Origin: Mucidula mucida
Taxonomy: Eukaryota > Basidiomycota > Agaricomycetes > Agaricales > Physalacriaceae
DNA length: 57,375 nucleotides
Assembly (NCBI GenBank): GCA_015501055.1
Contig: JADNYV010000228.1
Location: 1 to 57,375 of the forward strand
Reading direction: 5' to 3'
Positions 1 to 10,463 of this stretch are shown in pieces. The translations under genes and the position numbers were made by a program. Every line of letters begins with the position of its first letter. Positions within the stretch are counted from its first letter, which is position 1. The notes under the pieces were generated by a model, which worked only from the letters and a program-made list of their open reading frames with translations, was not told the origin of the DNA and searched no databases.

Positions 1-17
1 TTAGTCAGTCGCTAACA
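1..17 (+). repeat. 3' tip of a gypsy-1/2 family LTR, cut by window edge
   Basis: The first 17 bases match the last 17 bases of the gypsy-2 3' LTR (40098-40114), ending in the same GTCGCTAACA terminus. The rest of this LTR, and perhaps a whole element, lies to the left of the window. Confidence 0.8.
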
Positions 18-528
18 CCAAGGTTTTCGAATAGAAGTACTCTGTGTGTACGAAGGCGACAATATGTCAATATCAGAATCGACAATGTTGACCAAGAATT
101 CGTTGTAACTTGGTCGATATGGCTTCTTGAATCTTGACGAGTGCAGAGGATCTCACCCACTCCATTTTTCCTATCGGGACGTCGCTGAATAAGATACTGT
201 GATGGCACGAACTTTGAAGATTGTGTGTTGTCGTCGTTAAATACATCTGTCTCTGGCCCAGCATTGTCAATACATCACACTTCTTTCAAAAACTGACTAC
301 GCAGAAATGAGTGTGGCGGCGGCTCAGGACGAAGGGAACCATAGAAAGGCGCATGTGTAATCAAAGAACAGACGGTTACGGCGAGACAGGCAGCAGTAAA
401 TCTTTTAAGTTCAAGGGATAGAACAAGCTGTGTTTAGATGAGGAATATACAAGACATTGGACCAATTAATGGATGGAATATGAAAAGCTAAGGCTACAGA
501 CGATGATGGGCAGAAACAATTAGATGGA
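18..528. other. intergenic, no gene recognised
   Basis: Only short overlapping reading frames without recognisable motifs are present. It is the downstream flank of the zinc-finger gene and the flank of the truncated LTR at the edge. Confidence 0.5.
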
Positions 529-1449
529 TTAGTAGGTAGGTGAGTTATGAGAAATTAGCGGTGAACGGGGACAAGAGTCGCTTGAAGATAGCTGTCGAGA
601 AAGATTAGCGAGGCTGAAGTCGATCAAGGGAGATTTGGGCGTACCGACTGTGGGACTTTCGGGAGGAGAAGCAAGATCCATAGGCGGGTCGTGGCAGTGG
701 TGCATTTTCCGAGCTTGTTTGGTTTCAAAAAGGGCTTCGCATCCATGACAATCAAAAGCACTGGAGGAGGAATCAACATTGATACAATTGAAAGCCAACA
801 CAAGAACGTACAGTCCATTGACTTTGTTGCTAATATCGTGAAGAGCCAGGTGCATTTTGAGGCCGCGAGCATTACGGAGGGTGTCTCTGCACCCGATCCG
901 AGGACAAACAAGAGATTCCCTCTGCGAGGCGCCGCACTTGTTCATCTTGGAGATGGTCTCTTTGCGCTGAAAGTATCCGGTAAGAGGAAAGCGCAAAGGA
1001 CAAAACACTAAACTCACAGCATCGGCCAGGATTTGTTCGCAAGCTGGGTTGTGTCTAAGTTGAGGGCCTTTGTCCTCCTCAAAAAGCGTGATGAACTCCG
1101 AATATTTGTCCGAGCCCACGAGGGTAGCGCCTTCGCTGGATGCCGGAGAGTTGTTGCTGATACACGATGAAAAAGATTCACAATGCGGCACGATGATGGT
1201 CAACTTCTTGCAATATCTAGCGGCGATTTCCTGAGCTGAAGACGCGACGGACACATTACAGGTCTGTCAAGACGCCGGAAGACTGGGAGCATGAAACTCC
1301 CAAGTACTAGCTGCGTCTTTCTCATTGCAGGAAGCGGTCGAGAAGACGTTGAAGTCGGCGGGGAAGATGGCGCCGTTGCGCTTTTCCGGCGATGGCGAGC
1401 TCGGCTCTTTGTTCATGAAATTGTGAACAAGGGCGCCTAGGGAAACCAT
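529..1449 (-). CDS. C2H2 zinc-finger protein, four exons
   Basis: Start ATG is at 1449, stop at 529. Three introns can be placed by GT-AG borders that keep the frame: a first one beginning GTACTTGG near 1304, a 51-nt one beginning GTGAGTTT near 1015-965, and one beginning GTACGTTC near 812 that ends just before the second finger. The product is roughly 210 aa. Two zinc-binding clusters are visible: a complete C-x4-C-x12-H-x3-H finger starting CPRIGC, and a C-x2-C-x12-H-type finger starting CHGC. The C-terminus is rich in Ser/Pro with several S-P and T-P sites, as in regulatory proteins. I do not recognise the specific family. DNA binding is an inference from the fingers. A TATA-like box lies about 85 bp upstream of the start. 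Confidence 0.65.
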
Positions 1450-1533
1450 CGTAGAGAGAAGATGAGTAAGTGTTATAGGATGTGATGGGCGATGGGCTAA
1501 GAGAGTCTGCCGCAAAGAGAGGGTGGAAGCCTG

Positions 1534-1542
1534 TATATATAT
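1534..1542 (-). promoter_or_regulatory. TATA-like box of the zinc-finger gene
   Basis: A TATATATAT run about 85-93 bp upstream of the ATG at 1449 on the minus strand, a sensible distance for a fungal core promoter. Confidence 0.45.
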
Positions 1543-1902
1543 CAGCACAACGCGTTGAAGGACAATGCGCGTGATCCATTGTTGAGCGTGTCCACTGATT
1601 GAGGAAATTGGATGTTGCCTTATTAGGAAGACAATGCGAGGTCGGTTAAGATGTCATTGTACTACTAGGGCCAGCGGATCAGGTTGAACCGTGTGGCCAC
1701 AGACGCACAATGGAATTTGTCTGTGAACGGATCAGGGTCTTTGATCCCAAGAGCTTCATCAATTGCCTACTTCCCTTTGCAACATCCCGGCAGAACTCAC
1801 GCCGGAGAGACTCGAATCGTTTCACTCAACAGTCACGAGACTGGTGCGCATCGAGCATGATGGACCTAGGGGCATGGTAAGCTGTTTTAAGAGGTTTCGT
1901 TT
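1543..1902. other. intergenic, 5' flank of copia-1
   Basis: Upstream region of the zinc-finger gene. No other gene is recognised. Copia-1 inserted at its right edge; the left copy of the target duplication CGTTT is 1898-1902. Confidence 0.5.
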
Positions 1903-2204
1903 TGTCAAAGGAGCAGTCGTGGCTGTGCACGACACGTCCCAATCCGGCATCTTCCGGAACCTTTGCGTACATACTCGTTCACGCGGATTTGGGACGTTCG
2001 CTCGTCTGCTCACTCAGCAAATGAGTCAAGTATTTATTCCAGTAGATAGTAGAACATTCTAGTACTCTACAATTTGTAGTATATATATACGCGGCCTGCA
2101 AGGCCCTCAGAATAATCTAATTACTCTTACTTCTCCCTCATCCTCACATAGCTCGAGTCTCGCAGTTAGCCACTGCAACATCATATTCCCCATATTCTAC
2201 AACA
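1903..2204 (+). repeat. copia-1 5' LTR
   Basis: Starts TGTCAAAGG and ends TTCTACAACA. A TATATATATA-type promoter run is near 2081-2090. The region immediately after it is the primer site. Confidence 0.93.
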
Positions 2205-2217
2205 GGTTATGGGCCCC
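2205..2217 (+). promoter_or_regulatory. copia-1 primer binding site (half-tRNA-iMet type)
   Basis: GGTTATGGGCCCC directly follows the LTR. Its complement matches the anticodon stem-loop of initiator tRNA-Met (GGGCCCATAACC), not a tRNA 3' CCA end. Drosophila copia is known to prime from a cleaved half of this tRNA. Use of the same mechanism here is inferred. Confidence 0.75.
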
Positions 2218-2279
2218 GACCTTAACTAAACTATACCAAGACTCACTATACAACTTACCTCACCAAAACACATACCATA

Positions 2280-5200
2280 ATGTCCGACTCTCTCCCTTCA
2301 TCGCTCTTCCGTATTGAGCTCCTCCAAGAGCACAACTGGGTTCCGTACAAGCGTCGTGTCACCGCGATCTTGCGAGAACGAGGTCTCTTGAAGTACGCCG
2401 ACGGCACGACCAAAATCCCCGTGCCGGCAGATGCCAACAACATCACTACGGAGGAAGCAACCAAAATTAGGAAATGGGAAGAAGAAGACGGACAAGCGCA
2501 GACACAAATCGAGCTCACCTTGAGTGACTCGCAGATGATACATATCGCGGGAGCCAAGACAGCAGCCGAAATGTGGTCGCAGCTGAAGTTAGTGAAGGAA
2601 GCTAGAGGAAAATTAGGGATACTATCACTCCGCCGCCGTCTTTACCGCACCGTTGCCAACGAATCTACAGACATCACCGAACACACCACCAAAATGCGCC
2701 GCGTCCAGGAAGAACTCGGCATATTGGGAAGTGTCGTCACCGACGAAGACTTCCTAATGCTACTCATCAGTTCATTGCCTGAGTCCTGGGACCAATTCAC
2801 ATCAGCGTACCTTGGTGCTACCGGAAATAACCCCACCGTTACCTCCCACGAGTTCATCTCCATCATTCAGGAAGAGAACCGACGCCGAAAGGAGAAGTCT
2901 GGTGAGGGCGAATCAGCCATGTACGCGCGAAGCGGAAGACAGACAGGCAGAAACTGGAATGGCAGAGACTCCACGTCAGGGAGAGTATCCGACGATGTTG
3001 AGTGCTTTAACTGCCACAAACGAGGCCACACCAAGAACCAATGTTGGTCAAAGGGTGGCGGTCAGGAAGGAAAAGGCCCGGGCAGGAACAAAAGGAAGAA
3101 GGAGAGATCTAACCAGGCCCAGTCAGGGAATGCCCACAACAATGTAGTCGAGACGTCTTACCACGTAGCGGAGACGAAACCGCAATTCGATAACCACTTC
3201 GCTCGTTACACTTGGCTCTCAGACTCAGGCACAACATCACATATCTCCAATGACCGCACTACCTTTGTCGACTTTCGGCCGCTCGAGGCAACCTCCATCA
3301 ATGGCATTGGAAACATTGCAATCAAAGCTGTGGGCAGAGGAACAGTCCTGTTAGACTGCAAAGTCAATGGGCAAACTATCACTCACAAGCTCAAAGACAC
3401 ATTATTTGCCCCGAATGCCGCCAACAACCTCATCTCCATCAGCAGACTAGATGACGCTGGGATGGAAGCCTCATTTAAAGGAGGTCAGGTGCGATTCCTC
3501 CGCAGAGACGGGAAAGTCCTAGCGGAAGGACAGAAGACGCGCCGACTGTACCTTATGAAGGCATGTGCACGCGTTGTAGCACCCGAGCAGTCAAATGTTG
3601 CCAAAACGAGCAACGAAGACACATGGGATGCATGGCATCGAAAGATGGGACACCTAGGAAAGGCAGGGTTAGAAAGACTGAAAAGGGAAGGACTCGTTGA
3701 AGGACTTACCATATCGGACGACTCGCCGCCACTCAGCCAATGCGAAGCCTGTATCCAGGCAAAGATGACACTCCGCCCATTCCCGCAGGAAGCGAAAAAC
3801 CGACGCGAACAGCCAGGAGAATTGACCCATGGCGATATTTGGGGTCCGGCCCGCGTCGAGTCCCTGCAGAAGTCGAAATACTCCATCACGTTCACCGACG
3901 ACGCGACACGCCGCTGCAGACCTGAGTTTCTAAAACAGAAGTCAGAGTCATTTCGAAAAATGAAGGAATACATTACCTTCATCAAGCAGCAGAATGGAGT
4001 CAAACCCAAAGTCATTCGGGTAGACAACGCTAAAGAACTGACAGGCGGAGAGGTCAAAGCATGGTTGAAGAAGGAAGGAATTCACTTACAGACACCGGCA
4101 CCGTATGCCCACTCATCAAACGGGGTAGCTGAACGATTTAATCGCACCCTAGTTGAACTTGCCCGCGCAATGCTTATCGCGCGAGGCCTTCCATCGTTCC
4201 TGTGGGAATGTGCAGTCGAGTATGCGGCATATATCCGCAATCGCGCACCAACACGCGCGCTCAAAGGAAAGACGCCGGAAGAAGCTTGGACAGGCAAGAA
4301 GCCGGACGTTTCGCATCTCCGGGAGTTTGGGTGTCCAGTCTGGGTGAAAAGAGAAGGAAAGAACTTGTCAAAACTGGGCGGTAACTCGAGCAAGGCAACA
4401 AAACATACCTTTGTTGGGTTTTCAGACGACCCCGTAGTCATAAAATACTACGATGCTGGCCTGCGATCCATCCGGGAATCACGGAACTATGAGTTCGTGC
4501 AGCCGGCACCAGCAGTTGACGTCGAAAACATTGACAATGTGCGGCTCGAGGGGGAGACAGGAGGTGCTAGCGACCCGCAATTGCCAGAAAAGTCTGAGCA
4601 GGATACGGATCAGCAGAAGAAAGAGGCACCAACAGCAGTCAACCCACCAATTACGCCACCGACAATCCCCAAGCCATCACAAATCCCGAAACCACCATCA
4701 GGACCAATCCGGCGGTCTAGTCGCACCGCGACAGATCACAACTATGCCAAACTCAACAACCCAAATGCTCGTTCATCCCAAACATCACGAATCCCTCGTC
4801 CGTCGCCATCCGAGCACAGTCCACCCAAGTCCGCAAATCTTGCCGTCATACAGAGCTATCTTGCCGGTGATGGCGAGCACATGGACCGCGATGACTTCCC
4901 GCGAAGCCTAGCAGAGGCACAAGCCTCGCTCGAATGGCCCAAGTGGAAAGAGGCTATGGATGAGGAAATCAGCATGCTTCATCAGATGGGAACATGGGAA
5001 TTAAACAACTTACCAGATGGACGAGACGTCGTGGGGTGCAGATGGACATTCATCAAAAAGTACAATGAACATGGACAGGTGTCACGGTACAAAGCCAGAC
5101 TTGTCGCACAGGGATTTTCACAAATCCCTGGTGTAGACTACACCGAGACATTCGCGCCAGTCGTTCGCCTTGAATCCGTACGAGCAGCCCTGGGAATCGC

Positions 5201-6449
5201 AGCCATTGAACACCTCGAAATAGGTCAGATGGATATCAAAGGCGCTTACCTAAATGGAGAACTCGAAGAAGAAATCTTCATGAAGCAGCCGCCAGGGTAT
5301 AACGACCAGTCCGGACGTGTTTGCCGACTTGTGAAAACTCTATATGGGTTGAAACAGTCAGGCCGAGAATGGAACAAAGAATTTGATAGGAAACTCACCT
5401 CCATCGGATTCTCGAAGCTCGACGCAGACTATTGCGTATACAAACACATCCAGAACGGCCAAAAAGTGTTGATCACAGTATGGGTCGATGACTTGCTCAT
5501 CTTCGCGGAAACGAATGACGACCTAGAGGCAACAAAAAGTCAGCTGAAGGAACTCTTCGAGATAACAGACATGGGAGAGCCAAAGAAGATAATCGGAATA
5601 GAGATAGAGAGGAACCGCAGCAATGGATCTATCTCTCTATCCCAGGAACAATACATCGATGGGATACTCACCCGCTTTGGTCTCCACAATGTGTCGCCCG
5701 TCTCCACTCCACTGGACCCAAATGTTATCCTACGAAAGCGCCAAGAAGACGGCGAAGTCAAATCCACCATCCGAAGCGGCTACCAGTCCGCGATAGGCTC
5801 GCTCATGTACGCGGCAATTGGAACGCGTCCTGACATTGCATACGCCGTCCAGACGCTAAGCCAGTTTTCATCGAATCCAGGTCCCGAACACTGGACAGCT
5901 GTGAAGCGAGTGTTCAGGTACCTATCTGGAACAAGAAACTACAAACTCACCTTCCGAGCTAATGAAGAACAAGAAGTCATTTGTGCCGGATACAGCGACG
6001 CGGACTACGCGTCGAACCCAGACAATTGGAAATCCATCTCTGGCTACACATTCCTCATGGGAGGAGCAGCATTCGCATGGAGCTCGAAAAAACAATCCAC
6101 CACCGCGCTATCATCCACAGAGGCAGAGTACACGGCTTTAGCCCATTCCACACGCCAGGCCATCTGGAACAGAAACCTCTTAGAAGGCCTAGGCTATCCA
6201 CAAGAAGAACCCACCTTGGTCTTCGAGGACAACCAATCCACCATCGCCATCGCGCACGACCCGCAATATCACGCCCGGTCAAAACACTTTGACGTCCAGA
6301 ACCATTTTGTCCGCGAAAAAGTGGAGCACGGGATTATCGAGTTGGCCTATTGTCCTACGGATGAGATGGTGGCCGACATATTTACGAAGGCACTGCCACG
6401 GCCCAAGCACGAGAAGTTTGTCCGAGAACTTGGACTGATGCCGGCTTGA
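2280..6449 (+). CDS. copia-1 Gag-Pol polyprotein
   Basis: A single uninterrupted 1389-aa frame, 75 bp after the 5' LTR. Domain order is that of Ty1/copia. An N-terminal Gag (UBN2-like) is followed by a zinc knuckle C-x2-C-x4-H-x4-C from C242, and an aspartic protease with DSG at D315. Integrase has an H-H-C-C zinc region (H453, C488, C491) and a core D519, D582, E618 with 35 residues between the last two. Reverse transcriptase starts near residue 888 and carries WVDD at 1068-1071. RNase H carries the SDAD motif (D1240) and a later TEAEY acidic motif. There is no gag-pol frameshift, so Gag and Pol would be made as one polyprotein and cut by the protease. Length and completeness fit a functional element. 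The stop codon overlaps the start of the polypurine tract. Confidence 0.95.
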   Translation: MSDSLPSSLFRIELLQEHNWVPYKRRVTAILRERGLLKYADGTTKIPVPADANNITTEEATKIRKWEEEDGQAQTQIELTLSDSQMIHIAGAKTAAEMWSQLKLVKEARGKLGILSLRRRLYRTVANESTDITEHTTKMRRVQEELGILGSVVTDEDFLMLLISSLPESWDQFTSAYLGATGNNPTVTSHEFISIIQEENRRRKEKSGEGESAMYARSGRQTGRNWNGRDSTSGRVSDDVECFNCHKRGHTKNQCWSKGGGQEGKGPGRNKRKKERSNQAQSGNAHNNVVETSYHVAETKPQFDNHFARYTWLSDSGTTSHISNDRTTFVDFRPLEATSINGIGNIAIKAVGRGTVLLDCKVNGQTITHKLKDTLFAPNAANNLISISRLDDAGMEASFKGGQVRFLRRDGKVLAEGQKTRRLYLMKACARVVAPEQSNVAKTSNEDTWDAWHRKMGHLGKAGLERLKREGLVEGLTISDDSPPLSQCEACIQAKMTLRPFPQEAKNRREQPGELTHGDIWGPARVESLQKSKYSITFTDDATRRCRPEFLKQKSESFRKMKEYITFIKQQNGVKPKVIRVDNAKELTGGEVKAWLKKEGIHLQTPAPYAHSSNGVAERFNRTLVELARAMLIARGLPSFLWECAVEYAAYIRNRAPTRALKGKTPEEAWTGKKPDVSHLREFGCPVWVKREGKNLSKLGGNSSKATKHTFVGFSDDPVVIKYYDAGLRSIRESRNYEFVQPAPAVDVENIDNVRLEGETGGASDPQLPEKSEQDTDQQKKEAPTAVNPPITPPTIPKPSQIPKPPSGPIRRSSRTATDHNYAKLNNPNARSSQTSRIPRPSPSEHSPPKSANLAVIQSYLAGDGEHMDRDDFPRSLAEAQASLEWPKWKEAMDEEISMLHQMGTWELNNLPDGRDVVGCRWTFIKKYNEHGQVSRYKARLVAQGFSQIPGVDYTETFAPVVRLESVRAALGIAAIEHLEIGQMDIKGAYLNGELEEEIFMKQPPGYNDQSGRVCRLVKTLYGLKQSGREWNKEFDRKLTSIGFSKLDADYCVYKHIQNGQKVLITVWVDDLLIFAETNDDLEATKSQLKELFEITDMGEPKKIIGIEIERNRSNGSISLSQEQYIDGILTRFGLHNVSPVSTPLDPNVILRKRQEDGEVKSTIRSGYQSAIGSLMYAAIGTRPDIAYAVQTLSQFSSNPGPEHWTAVKRVFRYLSGTRNYKLTFRANEEQEVICAGYSDADYASNPDNWKSISGYTFLMGGAAFAWSSKKQSTTALSSTEAEYTALAHSTRQAIWNRNLLEGLGYPQEEPTLVFEDNQSTIAIAHDPQYHARSKHFDVQNHFVREKVEHGIIELAYCPTDEMVADIFTKALPRPKHEKFVRELGLMPA

Positions 6450-6456
6450 GGGGGAG
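6448..6456 (+). promoter_or_regulatory. copia-1 polypurine tract
   Basis: GAGGGGGAG immediately before the TG of the 3' LTR; this is the usual primer for plus-strand DNA synthesis in LTR retrotransposons. Confidence 0.85.
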
Positions 6457-6758
6457 TGTCGAAGGAGCAGTCGTGGCTGTGCACGACACGTCCCAATCCG
6501 GCATCTTCCGGAACCTTCGCGTACATACTCGTTCACGCGGATTTGGGACGTTCGCTCGTCTGCTCACTCAGCAAATGAGTCAAGTATTTATTCCAGTAGA
6601 TAGTAGAACATTCTAGTACTCTACAATTTGTAGTATATATATACGCGGCCTGCAAGGCCCTCAGAATAATCTAATTACTCTTACTTCTCCCTCATCCTCA
6701 CATAGCTCGAGTCTCGCAGTTAGCCACTGCAACATCATATTCCCCATATTCTACAACA
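6457..6758 (+). repeat. copia-1 3' LTR
   Basis: 302 bp, nearly identical to the 5' LTR, followed by the CGTTT target duplication. Confidence 0.95.
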
Positions 6759-6763
6759 CGTTT

Positions 6764-9057
6764 ACATGAAATGCCGAGTCCTTGTTGTGCTGGACGGTCT
6801 GAACGGCGCCACCTCAACAGTTGTGCGTTGGACGAGTGTTTGGGGTGGTGGGTGCAAAAGTTGCTACTATCCCCGTTCGTTGTTCCTCTTTGCCTTGATT
6901 TTCAGCTAACGAAATGGCGCCTACAGAGACTGTGAGATTCTTACCTTGGTGGCAGGTCGGAAAGACGCCACAACCCGAAGTAACATTTTCCGAGTTCGGC
7001 GTTCTTCGGGTAACGTCACAGAAGGTCACATTCCTCCATCAGCCTTGCTTGTCGCGTCGCCCATCGCGCTACAACCTGGAATTCAATCGAGCCCATGCCA
7101 ATCTGGAAAAAGAAAGAATTTCGTTCACTTGCGTCCGACTCCTTCGTTCAGCTGCAGATTCAGGAGAAAAAGTCTTTACCTGTACGACGGCGGCACCAAC
7201 AAGGCTCCAACGGTCCCCCGGAATGAACTATCGCGCGCGCCCTTCGCATAAGCAATGATGAAGGGACGGGAACTGCTTTTGCGATCTAGTGGCGTCTATT
7301 CGAAGAACTCAACGATTCATTTACCAACGATCTGAGATATTTTAGCGTCGTGACTGGGTCTTCGCAGCAAGCAACGCGCGCATAAGCTGCGAAGGTTCTT
7401 ATCGCTGACGCCAACCTCTCATATGCTAGTGTCGGTCCAAACAATACTCAAGTGATGGCTTCGCTGAATCGGTCTCCAGACTGTAACTACCAATGCATCT
7501 GGGGTACGCGTCTGCTTTGCTAAAGTAGCGCCAATTGGAACGATTTATATCCCAGTTTTCTCATGTCTACCGTCTATTCACCCGGATATTCTCATCCCAG
7601 GTCTCTTGTTCTGGCTTTCATGGTAAACCGGGCGCGTTCATTGGTGCTGGCCATGCCGTCATGGTATGCCACCTCTTGTCCGAGAGTCGGCCATGGACAT
7701 TTCGAAACAGTGTTACAGACATGGTGAGGGCGTTGACTTGTTTCAAGCTAGGTTTGGCCACGATGAGTATGAGTATGAGTATGAGCTGGGGCTGCTCACT
7801 CCTGCCACATATTAGCGACAGAGGTGAGTCCGTGCTCACGCGTTCCGGCCCGCGCTCACGGTTGCCTATGCAATGTCACATTTGATTGGGCACACAAGTT
7901 GCCGTCGCCTGCATACACTACATGACGAGATGACGAACGACTATCAGACCCCATGATAGCCATCCCATGAAGCCGGATTCATTGACAGAAAATATAACAA
8001 AATCCATTGTCTGTGACTATCTCAAACCCCCGCAACGAGAGTGCCATGTATTCATCCGCGTCCATGTCATCTGTTGCTTTGTCACCATCGAGTGCCTCAT
8101 TGGCCGTCTACTATCACACACACGGCGTATCTGTCTTGCTCGTCCTGCCTGAAACAGAACCCGCAGACCAAGCGAGACATCCTCGCGCGGTTCAAACCCG
8201 AATTCTCCCTGTCAACGCCCGCGACAGCCCGTAAACAGCCTCCTATGTTGTTCTCAGGCCACCCCTTCTCGCTCCAGCAGTACACGGCTCACCAAACGCC
8301 GTCACCCTGGCGAGGAGCGCTACCCTAGTCGAGGCGGACATTGACACTTGCAAGGTGACACCCACGCAGTCGTCCTGACGAGCAGCGGCGCTCTCGTCGA
8401 GGTGCACTGGTGCGACTGTCCGTGCATGTTCATCCAGACAGACAACAAGCCAAGATGACACTCACGCAGTCATCCTGACGAGCAGCGGCGCTCTCGTCGA
8501 GGTGCAATGTGATGTGAGTCTTGGAGTTTACGAAGGCCCTGAGTGTTCTCTAGCTATACCTGATGATGAAAAGACAGAAGAAGACATTATTTGTACATTC
8601 AATGAACTTAGCTAGCATAAACGTATAATACGAATCTTGTCCAAGTCTTCATTGACCGCATCAATTGCCACCGTCTCATTAACGCCACACATCATTTGCC
8701 GCATCCCGAGCGCCGCCAAATGGAAGCGCCCGATCGAACACGCGCAAAGGAAGAGGAAATATTCCCCCGACAACACAAGCCAGTAGTGCAGTGGCATGGT
8801 CATCGTATCCTCGTGTTGCGAGCAGAGCACAGAGGACGGGGAAGGCAAAAATAAGGTAACCAAATACTGGAGGCTATGCCTCCGTAATAGCGGTTAGACT
8901 ATCAAGAACAGATACTACACTTGATCTAAACTTGTTGGGCCCAGAGTGGTGGGGAATCAAATCGAGGAAAGGGAGATCTTTATATAGTGGCGCAATGCGC
9001 ACGGACCATTGAGTCGGAGTGAGTCACCACTGTTACGGGAAAGGGGAAGATCTCTAT
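6764..9057. other. 2.3-kb region without a confident gene
   Basis: Short frames on both strands (for example 6914-7258 +, 7535-7885 +, 8612-8863 -) have no recognisable domain. A hexamer microsatellite (GAGTAT repeats near 7764-7785) and a set of degenerate repeats at 8298-8510 are the only structured items seen. The stretch may hold relics of a gene. Confidence 0.4.
8298..8510 (+). repeat. degenerate direct repeats, 100-bp spacing
   Basis: A roughly 55-bp block at 8351-8406 recurs at 8451-8506 with about three mismatches, exactly 100 bp apart. A more diverged version precedes it from 8298. In one frame each unit can be read as a similar peptide of the form AVxLxxSxxLVE, so the repeats could be exons or relics of a repetitive protein. 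No function is assigned. Confidence 0.55.
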
Positions 9058-9472
9058 CTATCCGAGACACAAAGTTGCAGCGTTCGCGCAAGCAGCAGCT
9101 ACTGACCCGGCGCCATCTCCGTCTGATTCAAGTTTCAAAGCCCTCAACACAATTTGAATTTCACAGCAGACAATCTTCTTATTAACACTACTAGAGGGAT
9201 AACTTTCAGTCGGGCTCGAATCAGATACTTTTCGCGTAAGTGACTCACGCAATTCTACGTTCTCAAGGACATGCCGCACCCTTAAAGTCAGTCTCAGTTG
9301 AGTTAGAGTCGCAATTCACTATCATAGTCATGATGAGCAACAACTCGTTGAAATGGGCTGAGTGGTAATACACACCTTCGGGCTCGACCTTAACGGGAGC
9401 CGCAGCGCCCAGGACAGCGAAGATGACGAGGGCAAGGAACATGGCAGGCATGATGCTGAGCTTCATGATCAT
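9058..9472 (-). CDS. small secreted protein, two exons
   Basis: Exon 1 is 9372-9472 and exon 2 is 9058-9280, joined by a 91-nt intron (GTATTA...TTTAAG) with a CTGAC branch-type motif just before the acceptor; the join keeps the frame and gives 107 aa. The N-terminus is a clear secretion signal: a Lys then a run of Met, Ala, Leu, Val, Ile and Phe ending in GAAAP. The mature part is short, acidic, and ends with a Cys/Ala-rich tail that includes a CC pair. Such proteins are common in fungal secretomes, but I do not recognise this one and no function (effector or otherwise) can be claimed. A second in-frame Met at 9466 is an equally good start. A TATA-like TATAAG lies about 60 bp upstream. Confidence 0.65.
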
Positions 9473-10463
9473 AATAGAGGATGAGTGATGTGGATGTGAG
9501 TGAGAAGTCCGGGAAACAACGAGACTTCTTATACTTGTCTCTGTGAGCTAGGGCATTACTCAAGGCACTGATGAACAGATGGACAGATGAGCGCTCCGCG
9601 ACGAGTGAATAGACGATATCGTAAGATAGTTGGAACACCCTGGTACGAATCTGGGCTCAGTCTTGAAGCCTAGGCAGTCGAGAGTACGCACAATGCATAA
9701 ATGACGTCGGTTGATACATTCGCCGCCTTATGTAGTTGGCGTGTTCAAGGGACCCAGATAGAACTCGACGCTCGTGCAAACCGGAACTACGTTAGGTCTG
9801 ATGATCACAGCCAGTGTCTTCTTGGATTGAATGGCAGAAGGCAAGTTCGAGTTGGTGGTAGATATTGAGCATCAGCTTGTAATCATTCACCCTCCTCTCG
9901 TTGAGGAAGAAGCAGATATCCACTTGTCACGTACTGAATGCATTCTGTTGGTTTCATGCTTCCCGGCAGCGAAAGGAGTTCACCTGCTTTGAATAACAGC
10001 TCCTGTATAATCATCAATCTCGAACTTGGGGAATGTGCTGGCAGTCCCTTTATGACGCCCAAGAGATCCAGAGAAAGCAGTTGGTCAATGCACGAAGTCG
10101 TGCATTCAGGAGTGAACTTTTAGGATTAATACTGAACTGTTGGAAATGCGTGAGAGAATCGAGCGCCGATCAACGAAAGATGGGAGTAGGAAGAAACCTC
10201 GGAGGTTCTCACGATCTTGAGATCAGGACGCGCCGACGTGGCTCGCACGGTAGGAGTACAGACAGAGGACCGGCGGGTGAGGGAGGGAAATGATGAATCC
10301 AGCGAGGACCTCGCCATGTAGGACTTGAGATGTTAGTAAACCGTAAACGGAATGACATTGAGCTGTAACGGCTCCCAGGGCATGCCCTCCGTGTCGATAA
10401 ATCGCACTGTTGTTGAACCCTATCATGGCACTTGATTTACATTTACACAGTTGCAGTTTGTTT
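9473..10463. other. intergenic, no gene recognised
   Basis: Upstream region of the secreted-protein gene and downstream region of the lipase gene. The short frames here have no recognisable features. Confidence 0.45.

Larger units (their letters stand above)
1903..6758 (+). mobile_element. copia-1: complete Ty1/copia LTR retrotransposon
   Basis: Two 302-bp LTRs (1903-2204 and 6457-6758) with TG...CA ends flank a single gag-pol frame. The 5-bp target duplication CGTTT is exact (1898-1902 and 6759-6763). The LTRs differ at only about two positions (TGTCA/TGTCG near the start, CCTTTGCG/CCTTCGCG inside), which points to a recent insertion. Primer site, polypurine tract and all catalytic motifs are present, so nothing visible prevents it from being active. 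Confidence 0.95.

Noticed and set aside
1763..2062. Open frame spanning the copia-1 left border
   Set aside because: It runs from host DNA into the LTR; no motif.
2255..2557. Minus-strand frames across copia-1
   Set aside because: Shadows of the gag-pol frame.
6914..7258. Plus-strand frame starting MAPTETVRFL
   Set aside because: Overlapping open frames in other phases, no domain, and no intron structure that extends it.
8612..8863. Minus-strand frame with an ATTAACGCCACACA block shared with the lipase gene
   Set aside because: The match is only about 14 bases and the translations do not align beyond it.
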